From the NCBI RefSeq assembly GCF_020080835.1, contig NC_058165.1, forward strand, positions 1,543,967 through 1,607,966: a DNA stretch of 64,000 nucleotides. The letters run 5' to 3'. The first letter of the stretch is position 1. Every line of letters begins with the position of its first letter. Made by a program: the position numbers and the translations under genes. The notes below the pieces were generated by a model, which was given only the letters and a program-made list of their open reading frames with translations, ran no database searches and was not told where the DNA came from. Of the stretch, positions 46,842 through 58,342 are shown one piece after another. Origin of the DNA: Cotesia glomerata. Lineage: Eukaryota > Arthropoda > Insecta > Hymenoptera > Braconidae.

Positions 46842-47495
46842 GTGCATGCCTCATAACGCTCATTCATTTTTTAAGAAAACAATTAATTGTGTAATTGATT
46901 AAAAAAAAAAAAAAAAAATTATAATTAAGTAATTTCTTGCAGAGTATTTTTTATTTTTTTTTTAAACATCGGCGCCCTTTTTTCTTGTCATATGCGCACG
47001 CAGTCTAAAAAAATCTAGCTTGATCAAGTGGCGCCATAGTTTTTACGTGACAAATAAGAAAAGTTCGTTTGGCTTTGTACGGTTGTATCGTAGTGAATTT
47101 TAATAAAAATTCAATTAAAAAAAAAATACGCAAACTAGGCCACTGATATGAAATACGGACCCAGTTCATCGAATTCTTAAACTAATAAAAAAGGTCCGGT
47201 CTTAAAATATCAATTTATTCGGGAGTAATCGTTGGTACATCCCAAATGGAGGGACATCCGGACGTCCACGTAAAATTTTTTTCAAAAAATTTTTTTTATT
47301 CAAAATAGCAACTTAAAATGATTTTAGAAAGTAAAAGATGGTTTAATTTAAGTGTTTTTTCGGTGTACATCTACTTATATTATTGTATAAGTGTAGTATT
47401 CTTGTGATAGAGGCATTTAAAGATCACAAAATTGCTTGAACTTGACGAGTCGAGTATAAAGCACAACCTCACGCGCTTCGCGCTATGAGGCGTGC
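46842..47495. mobile_element. element with GTGCAYGCCTCATAA ends, copy 2
   Basis: Bounded by GTGCATGCCTCATAA and ATGAGGCGTGC, 654 bp. Contains GTGGCGCCATAG and GGACATCCGGACGTCCACG palindromic segments that are partly shared with 31020-31280. No transposase. Confidence 0.7.
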
Positions 47496-47800
47496 AAAAG
47501 AACAAACTAAAAGTGATTTATGAATTTTTTTATCGTTGTTGGTAAAATTTAAAAATAAAAAAAAAATATCTTGATTAAAGAAAAATATTCTTGCTCCAAG
47601 AAAATTATTTTGAAGAGAACTAGTTGTCTTATTTCAAGAAATTCTTGTCTTAATTTAATGTTTCTAGGAGTGAGAGATCTAATCACTCCGATCGATAAAA
47701 TTTTTACGAGGTTCAAGACTATATTATCTTCGATCGATACAAGTGAATTCTTTATTCAAAAACGATTCTCTTCAATAAAGAATAATTTTATTTCATTTAA

Positions 47801-48041
47801 CAGGCGAGACCATCTTTTTCTCGTTTTGCTCTCACGGAGTTCAACGGAACTATCTCTGTCGCACTCCCAACAGCAGAGCAATCGCAGTTTCGATTGGTTT
47901 CACGAAACGAATGAAATTTTTGAAAAAAACGCTTTGTGGTGAAATAGTTTATTAAATTATCTATTATCTCTAAAAACGTTTTTTCAAAATTTCCATTCGT
48001 TTCGCTAAGCCGATTGAAACTGCAATCACTGGTCTTGGCTG
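47801..48041. mobile_element. TTAA-target MITE 1 (piggyBac-like)
   Basis: 241 bp with termini CAGGCGAGACCA and TGGTCTTGGCTG (imperfect TIR), flanked by TTAA on both sides. The 27-kb paralogue has a single TTAA at 27679-27682. TTAA duplication is characteristic of piggyBac-type transposition. Inside, ATCGCAGTTTCGATTGG and its near-complement form a large hairpin. Confidence 0.85.
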
Positions 48042-48208
48042 TTAAAGAATTATTGATTGTTGATTCAAGAACATATTTTTTTATTTATAATGTTATAAGT
48101 TTAAGTGAGAAAAAAACTTTGAAGTTCAAAAATTTTTATTTCTCTATTTGCCGACAAAATATTTATTAATACAGCGAATAGCAAAAATATTAAAATTTTT
48201 ATGCTTAA

Positions 48209-48453
48209 GAGCGGTTTATAGTTGATTTTCAAACGTGTTTTTCTCATGTATGTGATAAAATTTCGAAAAAAAACGCTTCGCTCTTCGATAGATAATTAAA
48301 TTATCTATCGAAGAGCGAAGCGCTTTTTTGGAAAATTTTCATTTATTTATGCATAAAATGCGTTTTGAGATTCTATTTGTTGTACAAGTATGACAGAGAT
48401 ACTTTCGTTTGTCCAATAGAGGGCGAGAGAGAGAAAAAATGTAAACTCTTCTT
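48209..48453. mobile_element. TTAA-target MITE 2 with perfect internal palindrome
   Basis: 245 bp flanked by TTAA; the empty site is at 27842-27845. Ends GAGCGGTTTATAG and TGTAAACTCTTCTT are only weakly inverted. The centre is a near-perfect palindrome of about 50 bp: CGCTTCGCTCTTCGATAGAT facing ATCTATCGAAGAGCGAAGCG. A piggyBac-like mechanism is inferred from the target. Confidence 0.8.
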
Positions 48454-48582
48454 TTAAAACAAGTAAAATAATATGTTAATTCTCGAGTAGCGCCATACTT
48501 GGAACAAGTCGGTAATATCTTGAACCAATTTTACCGTCTATCTTAATCCTCGAGAAAGAAATTCTTGGGCGACAGTTGTATA

Positions 48583-49506
48583 TGGGTGATTCTCTGTAAA
48601 GACGTCTTAAATCTGTACAAAATTGTCCGACCAAATTATTATTGATTTTATTAGAAAAAAAATTAACAAGGGCTACAAAACTATCAGCTTAATCATAATA
48701 AATAAACAGCCGATTTAATTTTTGCTTTTTCGATATTTGTGTCTTTCGCTATATAACATGACAGGTGACTGTTTTTTTTTTTTTATCAAATTGAGAAAAA
48801 TCAAGCAAACTATTTCAATGCATTCAACTTTTCAAGTTCTCAATCAATGTTTACATTAATTAGAATAATATTAAGACTTATGGATCGAATTTTATAAATA
48901 AATTATAAATAAAAATAGTTGCCAGGGGACTGATTTTTCAAGTGGCCCAGACACATATTTCCAGCACAAACGGTGCTTTGATACTAAATAAAATGCCGAT
49001 AAAGCGCTAACAGCCCTATGGTTATTAACTCAAGGCTAGTTAGATCCTTATAAACCTTACAAAAGGTAAAATAACACGCTGGATTTTTTTTTTGGCTTTG
49101 AACTTCTGGCAGGCGGCTATTCTTAAAATGCCTGGGACAAACTTTGGTTTAATGAATTTAATGAAACAAATTAATTTTCGGTACTTTTTATTGAAGAAGA
49201 TTGTTAGTTAACTAATTAAGTTTATAAACATTATGGCCCAAATTATATATTATGGACGAAAAACTTAAAATTTAATCTTAAAGTTTTAATTTTGAGAATG
49301 GGACAGCCCAGGGGACTGTTATTAATTTAAGGTGGTTTACCAATTTATAGCAAAAAAACCAAAATTTATTTCATTTTAGTTTTCAATGCTCCAAATAGAA
49401 ATGTTTTTTCACTTTCGTAATAAATTTTTTTTAGTAACAAAATAACAATTTTTCTAATAAAAAAATGCCTGGGACAGCGAAAAACATCTTTACAGAGAAT
49501 CACCCA
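48583..49506. mobile_element. Tigger-derived MITE, copy 3 (intact)
   Basis: 924 bp, termini TGGGTGATTCTCTGTAAAGA and TCTTTACAGAGAATCACCCA, flanked by TA. Comparison with 27961 (GTTGTATATATCTT) is consistent with a TA duplication, although alternating TA makes the exact edge ambiguous. This is the cleanest non-autonomous copy. Confidence 0.92.
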
Positions 49507-50154
49507 TATATCTTATTTTAAAACAACCAAGTTTCTTGATTCGAGAATCAATTTCTTAAGAGAATTTAATTACTTAAAACAACAATGACATTTTAAAGAA
49601 AACGTTTTTCTTTAATCAATTTATTTTTTTTATCAATGTCCAGCATTAATATATAGATTTCTTTTAATTATTTCTTGAAGTAACTTTATTCGGACACAAC
49701 ATAAAATTCTTCTATTATTAAAAATCAATTTTTTTCAACACATTTAGTTTGTAACCCATATTTATTATTAAATTTAAGAACATTTAGGACAGAGAATATT
49801 CAAATTTTGGACAAAATACTGAGACGCTTTTTGACCAAGTAATTTTTGAACAAAAAATCATTAAACTTGGCAGGAGTATGTTAATAATAAAAAAAATATA
49901 AATAAATAATAATAAAAAAATGATAAATAAATAGGCAGAGTTCGCGCGTAAAACTGCCTTATCTCCGGGCCCATCATATATTCAAGTAAATAAACTTTAC
50001 TATAAAGAAATTACTCATAAACTTGCAACCAATATAATCTTTGAGATTGATTTAATTTTTTGGTTAATATTTACTTTAGTTTAGATTACTTATAAGACAG
50101 AATTATTAAAATGCAACTAGGTCTGAATAGAAAACTAATTATCAACAAAAAATT

Positions 50155-52046
50155 TCATTTACTATAGTAAAAGCCCCAATTATTGACGCGCTATAAGAGA
50201 CAAAGTTATGATTTGATTTTTTAAGCAATCATAAATATCGTTGAAATAGTCTCTTAATGTTTTAACTAATCAATTTCTTTTTAAAATGATAAATCAGGTG
50301 ATATTTACTAATTAATTTTAAATAATTAAATGAATAATCTGGATACACCAATTATTGACGGGTTAAAAACTGATTGATCTAAATATTGACTACCGTAACC
50401 CCCAATTATTGACGCCCCTACTGCGCATGCGTCGAATCATTTGGTTATATTTTTATTTATCAAAACTTGATATAAAGTAATCAATATTATTAAGGATTAG
50501 TAATAATAATTTCTATGAATGATTAACTATTATTAAAAATATAACAATTTATTTAAAAACTTATTTAACACCAAAACACGCCGAGTTATTTGACAGTTAA
50601 AGCCTTGTATATAATCGCGTAACGTATTTTTATACTTAAAAAGAAGCGTCATAGCGCTGTTGACTGGCTGTCAATATGGAGTTCACCATAAAAATTATGA
50701 ACTAGTTATTGACTCCCATTATTTAAATATTATAAAGCACAATTAATTTCGATTATTCAATTTTATAAATATTTCATGTACTGTTAAAAAAAAAAAAAAA
50801 TAGGTCATATAACTACATGAAAAAATTAATTTAAACTTAGTTAAAAAATCCGAACAAAACAGTTTCACTGTAAAAAATCGCGCCAAGTCCACGTTCATAA
50901 GACTATTAAGAAAAAATTTGTTTTTCTTTACAAAAATATATATAAATAAAAAATCCAAATAACCGATATGATTGTTTATGATTTTCGGAAATTAAAAAAT
51001 TTTGTTATAAATTTAAAAATTAAAAAGTTTGGAACATTTAGTGTGCGCGGTTTGCAAAATTTGAAAAATTGAAATACACAATGACGCACACCAAGTACGT
51101 TCCAAAATTTTTTCTTAATTTTAACAAAATTTATAACAAAACCTTTCCGAAATCTGGTTCATTTGAATTTAAACACATATTTTGTAAAGAAAAAACAAAA
51201 AATTTCTTAAATCTTATAATTGTTTGTTTCAGCGAAACTCATCGGCACTTGTAATTATAATAAAATTTACAATTGGTACCAACTTAATTAAATCTCGCGT
51301 TGGTTGCATTTTTTATAGCAAACTATCATGAAACTACAGTTTATGTAAAAATAATTCCAGCGCACCTAGCGGGTGTAGATGCAAGCTGTGAAATATCTAT
51401 TTTTAACTGTAGTTTCCCATCTAACTCGAAGGATTACTATGCATTCTCGAATTATTTAGTCTGTGGCAGAATCACTTTGCCCATCGAAAAAAAGTCAGGA
51501 TCGAAATTTTTGCGTTGCTATAGTTTGTGCTGATTAAATTTAATAATTTCAAGTAGATTAATTGTTATAAGTGAATATAATTAATTAACAACAACGTCAA
51601 ATAAAAGTATGAATTACTGTTATAATATACAATTTAGGAAAAAAAAAAGTACCGTAGAATTAAATAAAATTTTGCAACCTCAAAATACCGTTCTGCTACA
51701 GTAAAAAGCACAGTCGGTAGTCTGGCGCTCCGTTTACAGCAGATTTGAACGGAACTTAGCGCCAGATTCTACCGAATCTGTGGATGCTTTTCTAACCAAA
51801 GTTGTTAAGAAAATAGGCAGCTTGTAAGCTGATTTGATGAACTGGTGGTAACTTTATTTTTTAATAATTAATATTTAATATTTTGAACTGAAAGTGATTT
51901 TTTTTCAATTTTTAATTAATTAGAATTTAATAAAAATTTATTTGATCGTTATTCTTATTACAGATAATTTAATATATTTAAAAGATAATTTAGGGTGTCA
52001 ATATTTAGACCCCGTCAATAATTGGGGCTTTTACCTTATAGTAAAT
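50155..52046. mobile_element. 1.9-kb TIR element with CCAATTATTGACG repeats
   Basis: Ends ACTATAGTAAAAGCCCCAAT and ATTGGGGCTTTTACCTTATAGT are inverted. The motif CCAATTATTGACG recurs at about 50175, 50350 and 50402 and inverted at 52010. Inside are foldback copies (about 50830-51240, 51640-51785) and GCGCATGCG. The frames at 51300-51533 and 50743-50958 are translations of these repeats. Confidence 0.65.
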
Positions 52047-52281
52047 AAACTATAGTTTAATTTTTTTGAACAGTGTTGGGAGTATTGACAGTCAGCCTGA
52101 TAATCTTCAGTGCATTTTATGTGTTTCAAATAAACAATCCGATACATTCAATTGGCATTTGTTATCACTAGTCCAAACTGAATTACCGACAACAGACTGT
52201 ATTACATGCTCTTAATTGCCATAGATCAATAATTGTATTTGCAAAAAAATATGCAACTCCAGTCCACACCATGAGTATCAA

Positions 52282-52292
52282 GCTCATGCGCA
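52282..52292 (+). promoter_or_regulatory. shared GCTCATGCGCA motif, tetraspan D
   Basis: The motif lies 117 bp before the ATG of D, followed by an AATATCAGTCTGCAGC initiator-like segment homologous to that of C. Confidence 0.6.
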
Positions 52293-52408
52293 ACCGATGC
52301 GAATCTTATTGCGAACTTGAGATAAATAATAATATCAGTCTGCAGCATAAGTTCAGCCTGATCATTGTAATTCCTATAAGAGATTTCTAACTTTAATAAA
52401 AAATTAAA

Positions 52409-55400
52409 ATGGCGATTAAGATTCTAGAAAAGTGTTGTTGCTTTGATTTAAAAACGGGTGTGCTAGTTATCGGAATTTTATCCATTGTAAGTAATTAATG
52501 GATAATTAAGGAATATTTAATACTTGCTGCAATAATTTTTTATACTAAAATTATTGATTTTCACAGGCTGTTAGTATCGGTGGATTAATAGAGGCGCCTA
52601 TAAGTTATAGCCAGGCGTGTTCGGGTACTCGAACGCCAGATAATGACGAGGAATGTGCTGCGGCTAGTTCAACATTGGGTGGATCAATAAGCAGTGAAGT
52701 TATTGGGATCATTTTGATGGGTCTTATGATCTATGGATCACAAAGAGTATATAAAGATCACAATATTTAGATAATTTAGTCAGAGGCTTTAAAAATTTAA
52801 TAAAATTTCCATAATAATCAACAGGAAAGTTATCGATTAATGTTGCCAATTATTATCCTTCAAGCGATAGGAATATTTCTTATATTTCTCTTTGTATGGT
52901 ACCTAACTATCATCTTCTTCATAGTTTCCTTCGGAAGCGGATTGCTTTTTATGATTCTTGGTAATGGAATTGTTGGTAAGTAATGTGTCGTAATAACATC
53001 TAATCTTTTGCGAAATTAACATAATTAATTAACAACTAGCAACCTTGCAGTCACTATGTGACTGCTGTGACTTGTGCACGGAAAAAAGTAAACTCTAATA
53101 AATAACAGTCGATTTATAATAAGTAATGTTCAACTGCTAAAAATTACCATTTCAAACAGTAAAATCGTGATTTTACTATTCACTTTATAATATTTACAAT
53201 TTAAACGTTACAATTTACTCTTTACATGGAAGAAAATACTATTTCAAACAGTAATATTCGCTGTGTAAAAGTCTAAAATATTTAAGTATCATAATTAAGA
53301 ATTCAGCCTGATATTTATCATTTCGCACCTAAAAAATGATCTTATGATATGTAAAAAATATAAATTAAAGTTAGTAAATTTCTAATACAAGCAACGTCAA
53401 TATGTACAAAGTAAAATGGTAAATTTTAAACGCAACGCTGAAAATCAAACTGTAATTATTGACTTGCTTGGACTAGTAAAATGTATATTTTAAAAGTACA
53501 ATTTTTACTGTTTCAAATGTTAAATTCTCCCAGAGTAAGACCCCCTTCTCTTTCATCTGAGTTCCCCTTCTCCTCATAATATGGACTATATATTGAAATG
53601 GCAATATTTACTGTTTGAAACTGTAATTTTTTAAGATGAAAGAGTCGTTATTTACTATAGTGACAGCTACTAATCACTTATTTTGGATATTAAATTATAA
53701 AATTGTGGCTTTTATACTTTCTACATTAAGTTCTGTAATATTTATGTTTTTGCCATCCCGATGTCCGCTTTACTGTTTAAAACTATAAAAATTAACCGGA
53801 ATCCGAGTGAATATTACAGTTTACTTTTTTCCGTGTGAACTATAAATATATAAAATTTTGTTTTATTAAATAATGACTTTTGTTAAATTGCAACGTACTT
53901 TCTTAAATATTGACGTTTTTAAAGATATAAGCTCATCTTGATGTTACACTCATCAAGAGCTTTTATTTGAATACCCATATGCATTTTTATATATTTTTCA
54001 TATATACATATAAAAAAAATTAATTACGAAAGTAAAAAAACATTTCTATTTGAAGCATTGAAAACTAAAATGAAATAAATTTTGGTTTTTTTGCTATAAA
54101 TTGGTAAACCACCTTAAATTAATAACAGTCCCCTGAGCTGCCCCATTCTCAAAATTAAAACTTTAAGATTAAATTTTAAGTTATTCGTCCATAATATTCT
54201 CCATAACTCTCATATTCATTATAAGTTTAACTGAAAAATATATACCTGCGCCAGACAATAAGAAGGGTCGAATATGGTATGAGGGTACAATAATTCTTGT
54301 CCTCGAGTTATTGTAAACTGTACATCGATTCGAGCTCTGTTGGCCCACCGGAAGAATAGTCATGTTGTTGTCCTTGAACCTATGTTAGTCCCACCACTTT
54401 TTCAGAAGCTTGACTATAGCAGTTAGTTTCTGAATTTCGATACGAACAGACGTATTTGTGCAGTGAAATTTACTTTAAAAATTGTTTTATAATTTATAAA
54501 ATGTCATCAAGCGAAGCCAGTTCTTCTCATGGAGATGAAAACACTCCTGAATCATCCTTACATAGTGATTTATCGAAGCAACGGCTAAAAGATGGAGTAG
54601 TGTATTATGAAGGTTTACTTCTTGAAAGTGATTTAATTGCAAAAACATCTTCTGACACTCTATCTGAAGATGCTATGTTGATTGGTAGAGAATTATATGA
54701 TAATACGTTAGATATGTTAAATAAAAAAAAGTTCGTAAGCGATCAAGAATTGATTCATGCTCAAGAAGAATGCCCAGACGGAAATTTTGAAGCAGTAGAA
54801 GATAATTCAGTTGATGACTATGTTCCAGATGAAAAAAAAAAAACAAAAAATGATGGATTATATTCCTCTGGAATATAAAATTAAAGTTTTAAACATAGCA
54901 AAAGCTCACCCTTCATGGAAACTAGAGACATTACAAAAAAATGGATGTAGTCATTTGAAGAGAATGGATCATTTGAAAGTATGGGAAAAAGATGTTGAAC
55001 ATGGTGGAACTAAATTTGATAAATATCATGTGATTGATTCTTGGACGTATGACCGCTTCGTCGAGGCAAGACAAAATTATCAACAAGTGACTACACGAAA
55101 TTTGCAGCAATGGGCTTTAGCTGCAGCCAGCCAGTTTCCTAATCTTCAATTTACAGCGTCCGACCCATGGGTAAAAAAATTTAAACAAAGACACAACATT
55201 CGTCAACGCAAAATTACAAAATTTGTAACAGACAAAGAAGTTCACACCATGTCAGAAATTATCGCCTCTGCAGAAATGTTTCGCATTCAAACAAAACAAT
55301 TGATATCTAACTTCGATAGTGACTTCGTTATTAATACAGATCAAACAGGTATATAAATTTTCTAACGGTAAACTAATTATTTTTTATTCCATTATTAAAT

Positions 55401-56952
55401 TTAATCGAAGTTAATCATTAGATTTTTTAAAATTCATATTTTCAGGATGTCAATACCAATCAACGTTTAATAGGACACTGACGGAAAAAGGAAGCAAAAC
55501 AATGTTTGCAAAAGTACAAGACATGACCAAGGTCTCACACTCATATACTGCACAATATAGCATAACATTATCTGGAAAATTACTACCACATGTTTTTATT
55601 TGTTTGCAAGAGTCTACAGGTGATTTTGGGCCAAGAATAAAGAAAAACGTAGAAGAATATTTAAAAAAATACAAAAATGTTATTGTCACATCATCAAAAT
55701 CAGGAAAACTGACAACTACTCTCTATAAAAATTTTCTAGAGAAATGTTTAATGCCATATGTTCAAAAAAATAAATTTCTTTTAATTATTGACTCGTGGAC
55801 AGGACAAGTGAAGCCAGAATTATATGATGAAATATTTCAGGATGATAAAAAATGCCTACATGCACATTTAAAGTTATACCTCCAAAATGTACTCCGTTAG
55901 TTCAACCATGTGATGTCTATTTCTATAGACAAGTGAAAAATTTTATCAAACGATTGCAAAGTACCGCTGAACTTCTAGACAAGAATTATGAAATTCATTC
56001 CCGAGAGGATTGCATAAAAATTCATTCGATTATTCATCACCAATTGTCAGCGCCAATATTTCGAGACATGATGGAATATGCCTGGTTCGCCAGCGGGCTT
56101 TGTGACACAAGAAACATTTTTACTAATGTCAATGATGGGTGTTTCTCATTAGACCGTTTAAAAATACCGTGTCATTGTAAAAAAGCAGCATTTATTTGTT
56201 GTTCTTGGTGTAGAAAAACTTTTTGTTTTGAATGTTTTTATCATAAGTATCACTCAGGATCATGTAATAATATCTCATAATACGTAATTATAAAATATTG
56301 CTTTAATTAATTAAAAAAATGTATAATTTTCCATTTAATTTTCGACTTATTATTTGTTTGTACCACCGCAGATAATTTATAGAAATGAAGTTTAAAATTA
56401 AAAAATTTTTTATTAAAGAATAATTTAATGTATCAATTATTTACCTATTAATATATTATAGTGCTGGGTAAACTTTGAGTGCGTTTTTCTCAGCCATTTT
56501 TGAGTATTGCACTTTAGTATTTCAGAGGTAGTATACCCACATAGTGTACTACCACTACGTCAAAGATTATCAAAATCGGTTTCCCCAAGGTCGTATCCTC
56601 CCCTTGTCAGTCCCCTGGCAACTATTTTAATTTATAATTTATTTATAAAATTGGATCCATAAGTCTTAATATTATTCTAATTAATGTAAACATTGATTGA
56701 GAACTTGAAAAGTTTAATGCATTGAAATAGTTTGCTTGATTTTTCTCAGTTTGATAAAAAAAAACAGTCACCTGTCATGTTATATGGCAAAAGACACACA
56801 AATGTCGAAAAAGCAAAAATTAAATCGGCTGTTTATTTATTATGATTAAGCTGATAGTTTTGTAGCCCTTGTTGATTTTTTTTCTAATAAAATCAATAAT
56901 AATTTGGTCGGACAATTTTGTACAGATTTAAGACGTCCTTACAGAGAATCAC

Positions 56953-57036
<84 letters not shown>

Positions 57037-58342
57037 GAAAAGCATTATTAGGGGCGTTAGTACAGTCCATTGGATTCTTTTATTCAATTATTTATCAATT
57101 TAGAATAATTAAAATATAACACTGATCTAAATTTTGAAATATAATGTACGCTAACTTGTATAAACAATATTACGATTAATTATCCAAATATAATTAATAT
57201 ACAAGGTAAAAGCGCTAGGGAATGAGACCGAGAACGAATCCGGGGTCAGCAGGATATATTCGATGTCTTTACTTGATCAATGCTCATCGAGAACTACTCG
57301 TCTCAGTACCCTAAGTACTTCTTCTCTCAAAAAATATTTCGACAGCCCTCATTGTCTGTCGATATCTTTAACTGTATACTTTTTACTTCTATCCTGTGAC
57401 CTCGGCTACGTTTGGTGACCATTGTCACTCCGGACTCAAGCCCATTGCCATAACCATAAGAATTATAATCGGCTTAAGTTATAAATAATTATTAAATATT
57501 CTATGCTTTACAATTTTGCTTAAAACTAACAGACAAACTAAAATATTGTATAAAATATTATAAAATATTGTAATAAAGTATTTCCGACACGGCCAACCTG
57601 ACGATCACACGTCCTCGGGTGCATATCTAAATATTTTATTACAAGCCATGTCATATTTTTTTGAAGATATAACTTTTCTTTGTTTAGAGGCTAATTCAAG
57701 TGACAAAAACTTTCGATTATCAAATCAAATAAAATTAGTTTTTTTGAGGATGCCTTTTCAAAATTTCTATCATTGTCTATTCCAACGATAACATGCAAGC
57801 TATATTCACTACCACCCCAGGTATAGACCCTTAGCACTCACAATGGTCTGCAACTGTATACTTCATACAGCAAAACTGTGTACCCACATAGTAATCCAAC
57901 TATGTACACCTCAAGCCCATTGCCATAACCATAAAATTATAATCGGCTTAAGTTATAAATAATTATTGAATATTCTATGCTTTACAATTTTGCTTAAAAC
58001 TAACAGACAAACTAAAATATTGGGAATTTCCCTATCTATAGGAAAACCCAGCTCGATATTATCTCCGACATATATATATATATATGAAAAATTGATGTGG
58101 GTACTCAAATGAAAGGTCTCGATGAGTGTAACATCAGGATGAGCTTATATCTATAAAAATGTCAATATTTCACAAGATAAAATGTTATTTCGTTATTATT
58201 AAAACTTTTCTTATTCTCTTAATAATATAGATTAATAAATTATTGACTTTTTTTAGGTATTGCTGTCTACTTCTGGCTAGTTATTTACAGCCGCTGTCAA
58301 GAAATAAAAAATATGGCTTATACTGCAGCAGATATTGCATAA
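52409..58342 (+). CDS. tetraspan membrane protein D
   Basis: Exons 52409-52486, 52567-52746, 52825-52975, 58257-58342; phases 0,0,1; 164 aa. Same architecture as C: MAIKILEKCCCFDLKTGVL start, loop ACSGTRTPDNDEECAAA, exon 3 ESYRLMLPIIILQAIGIF, tail YSRCQEIKNMAYTAADIA. The donor after exon 2 is AGA|GTATAT, weaker than in C but still GT. Introns 1 and 2 are about 80 nt, whereas intron 3 has grown to 5.3 kb by insertion of PAL-1, a CACGG-type foldback, a Tigger/Tc5-like transposon and other repeats. The intact frame argues the gene is still used despite the large intron. Confidence 0.9.
53036..54010. repeat. PAL-1 copy split by a CACGG foldback
   Basis: The PAL-1 terminus (ACTAGCAACCTTGCAGTCAC) runs to GACTTGTG at 53076. 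It resumes as TGAACTATA at 53836 and continues to 54010, where the Tigger element begins inside its (TA)n centre. Confidence 0.85.
53077..53835. mobile_element. CACGGAAAAAAGTAAACT foldback, clean copy
   Basis: 759 bp, termini CACGGAAAAAAGTAAACT and AGTTTACTTTTTTCCGTG. It is inserted in PAL-1 (uninterrupted at 24637: GACTTGTGAACTATA) with apparent duplication of TG. Five copies of the octamer-like motif TTTCAAACAGTAA or its inverse are arranged two in one orientation then three in the other. No coding frame. Confidence 0.88.
54011..56955. mobile_element. Tigger/Tc5-like DNA transposon, left end truncated
   Basis: The right terminus AGAGAATCACCCA and subterminal sequence equal those of the 0.92-kb MITEs. 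The left subterminal sequence (TTACGAAAGTAAAAAAACA onward) is present, but the outer roughly 80 bp including the left TIR is missing. The centre carries a broken transposase gene (54501-56280). This is the only copy in the window with coding content and is the probable autonomous ancestor type of the MITEs. Confidence 0.9.
54501..56280 (+). pseudogene. Tigger/Tc5-type transposase, frameshifted
   Basis: After an acidic/Ser-rich leader, a CENP-B/Tc5-type DNA-binding region (about 54845-55230: IPLEYKIKVLNIAKA, WTYDRFVEARQNY, WVKKFKQRHNIRQRK) leads to a DDE domain. First Asp is in NTDQTG (55338), second in LLIIDSWTG (55780-55806), third in PLVQPCD (about 55895-55913). A GT-AG intron of 97 bp (55349-55445) splits the codon after NTDQT. 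The C-terminus is cysteine-rich (CHCKKAAFICCSWCRKTFC), like the Tc5 C-terminal domain. Two frame breaks occur, both at A-runs (about 54829-54842 and about 55846-55851), so it is either decayed or carries homopolymer sequencing errors. It lies in sense in an intron of tetraspan D. Confidence 0.88.
56956..57034. repeat. (TA)n microsatellite
   Basis: About 40 TA units directly abutting the right end of the Tigger element; the PAL-1 centre into which it inserted. Confidence 0.95.
57035..58061. repeat. unclassified insert with 114-bp direct repeats
   Basis: A block with CTCAAGCCCATTGCCATAAC onward to GACAAACTAAAATATTG occurs at 57435-57548 and again at 57911-58023, nearly identical. It is embedded in sequence that separates the two halves of a PAL-1 palindrome. 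This could be an LTR-like remnant or a local duplication. No protein frame. Confidence 0.6.
58062..58200. repeat. PAL-1 right arm
   Basis: TATATGAAAAATTGATGTGG, GTACTCAAATGAAAGG and GATGAGCTTATATC identify the right half of the copy whose left half ends at 54010. It stops about 60 bp before the tetraspan D exon 4 acceptor. Confidence 0.85.

Larger units (their letters stand above)
47600..49600. repeat. foldback repeat copy with three nested insertions
   Basis: Collinear with 27150-28035 once 47801-48041, 48209-48453 and 48583-49506 are removed. This allows insertion sites to be read directly against an empty site. Confidence 0.88.

Noticed and set aside
51300..51533. Frame with cysteines, 77 codons
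   Set aside because: It matches the inverse of repeat sequence at 35682-35909, so it is a foldback repeat and not a gene.
57435..58023. LTR retrotransposon
   Set aside because: The direct repeats lack clear TG...CA ends, and there is no primer-binding site, gag or pol; only a direct repeat is claimed.
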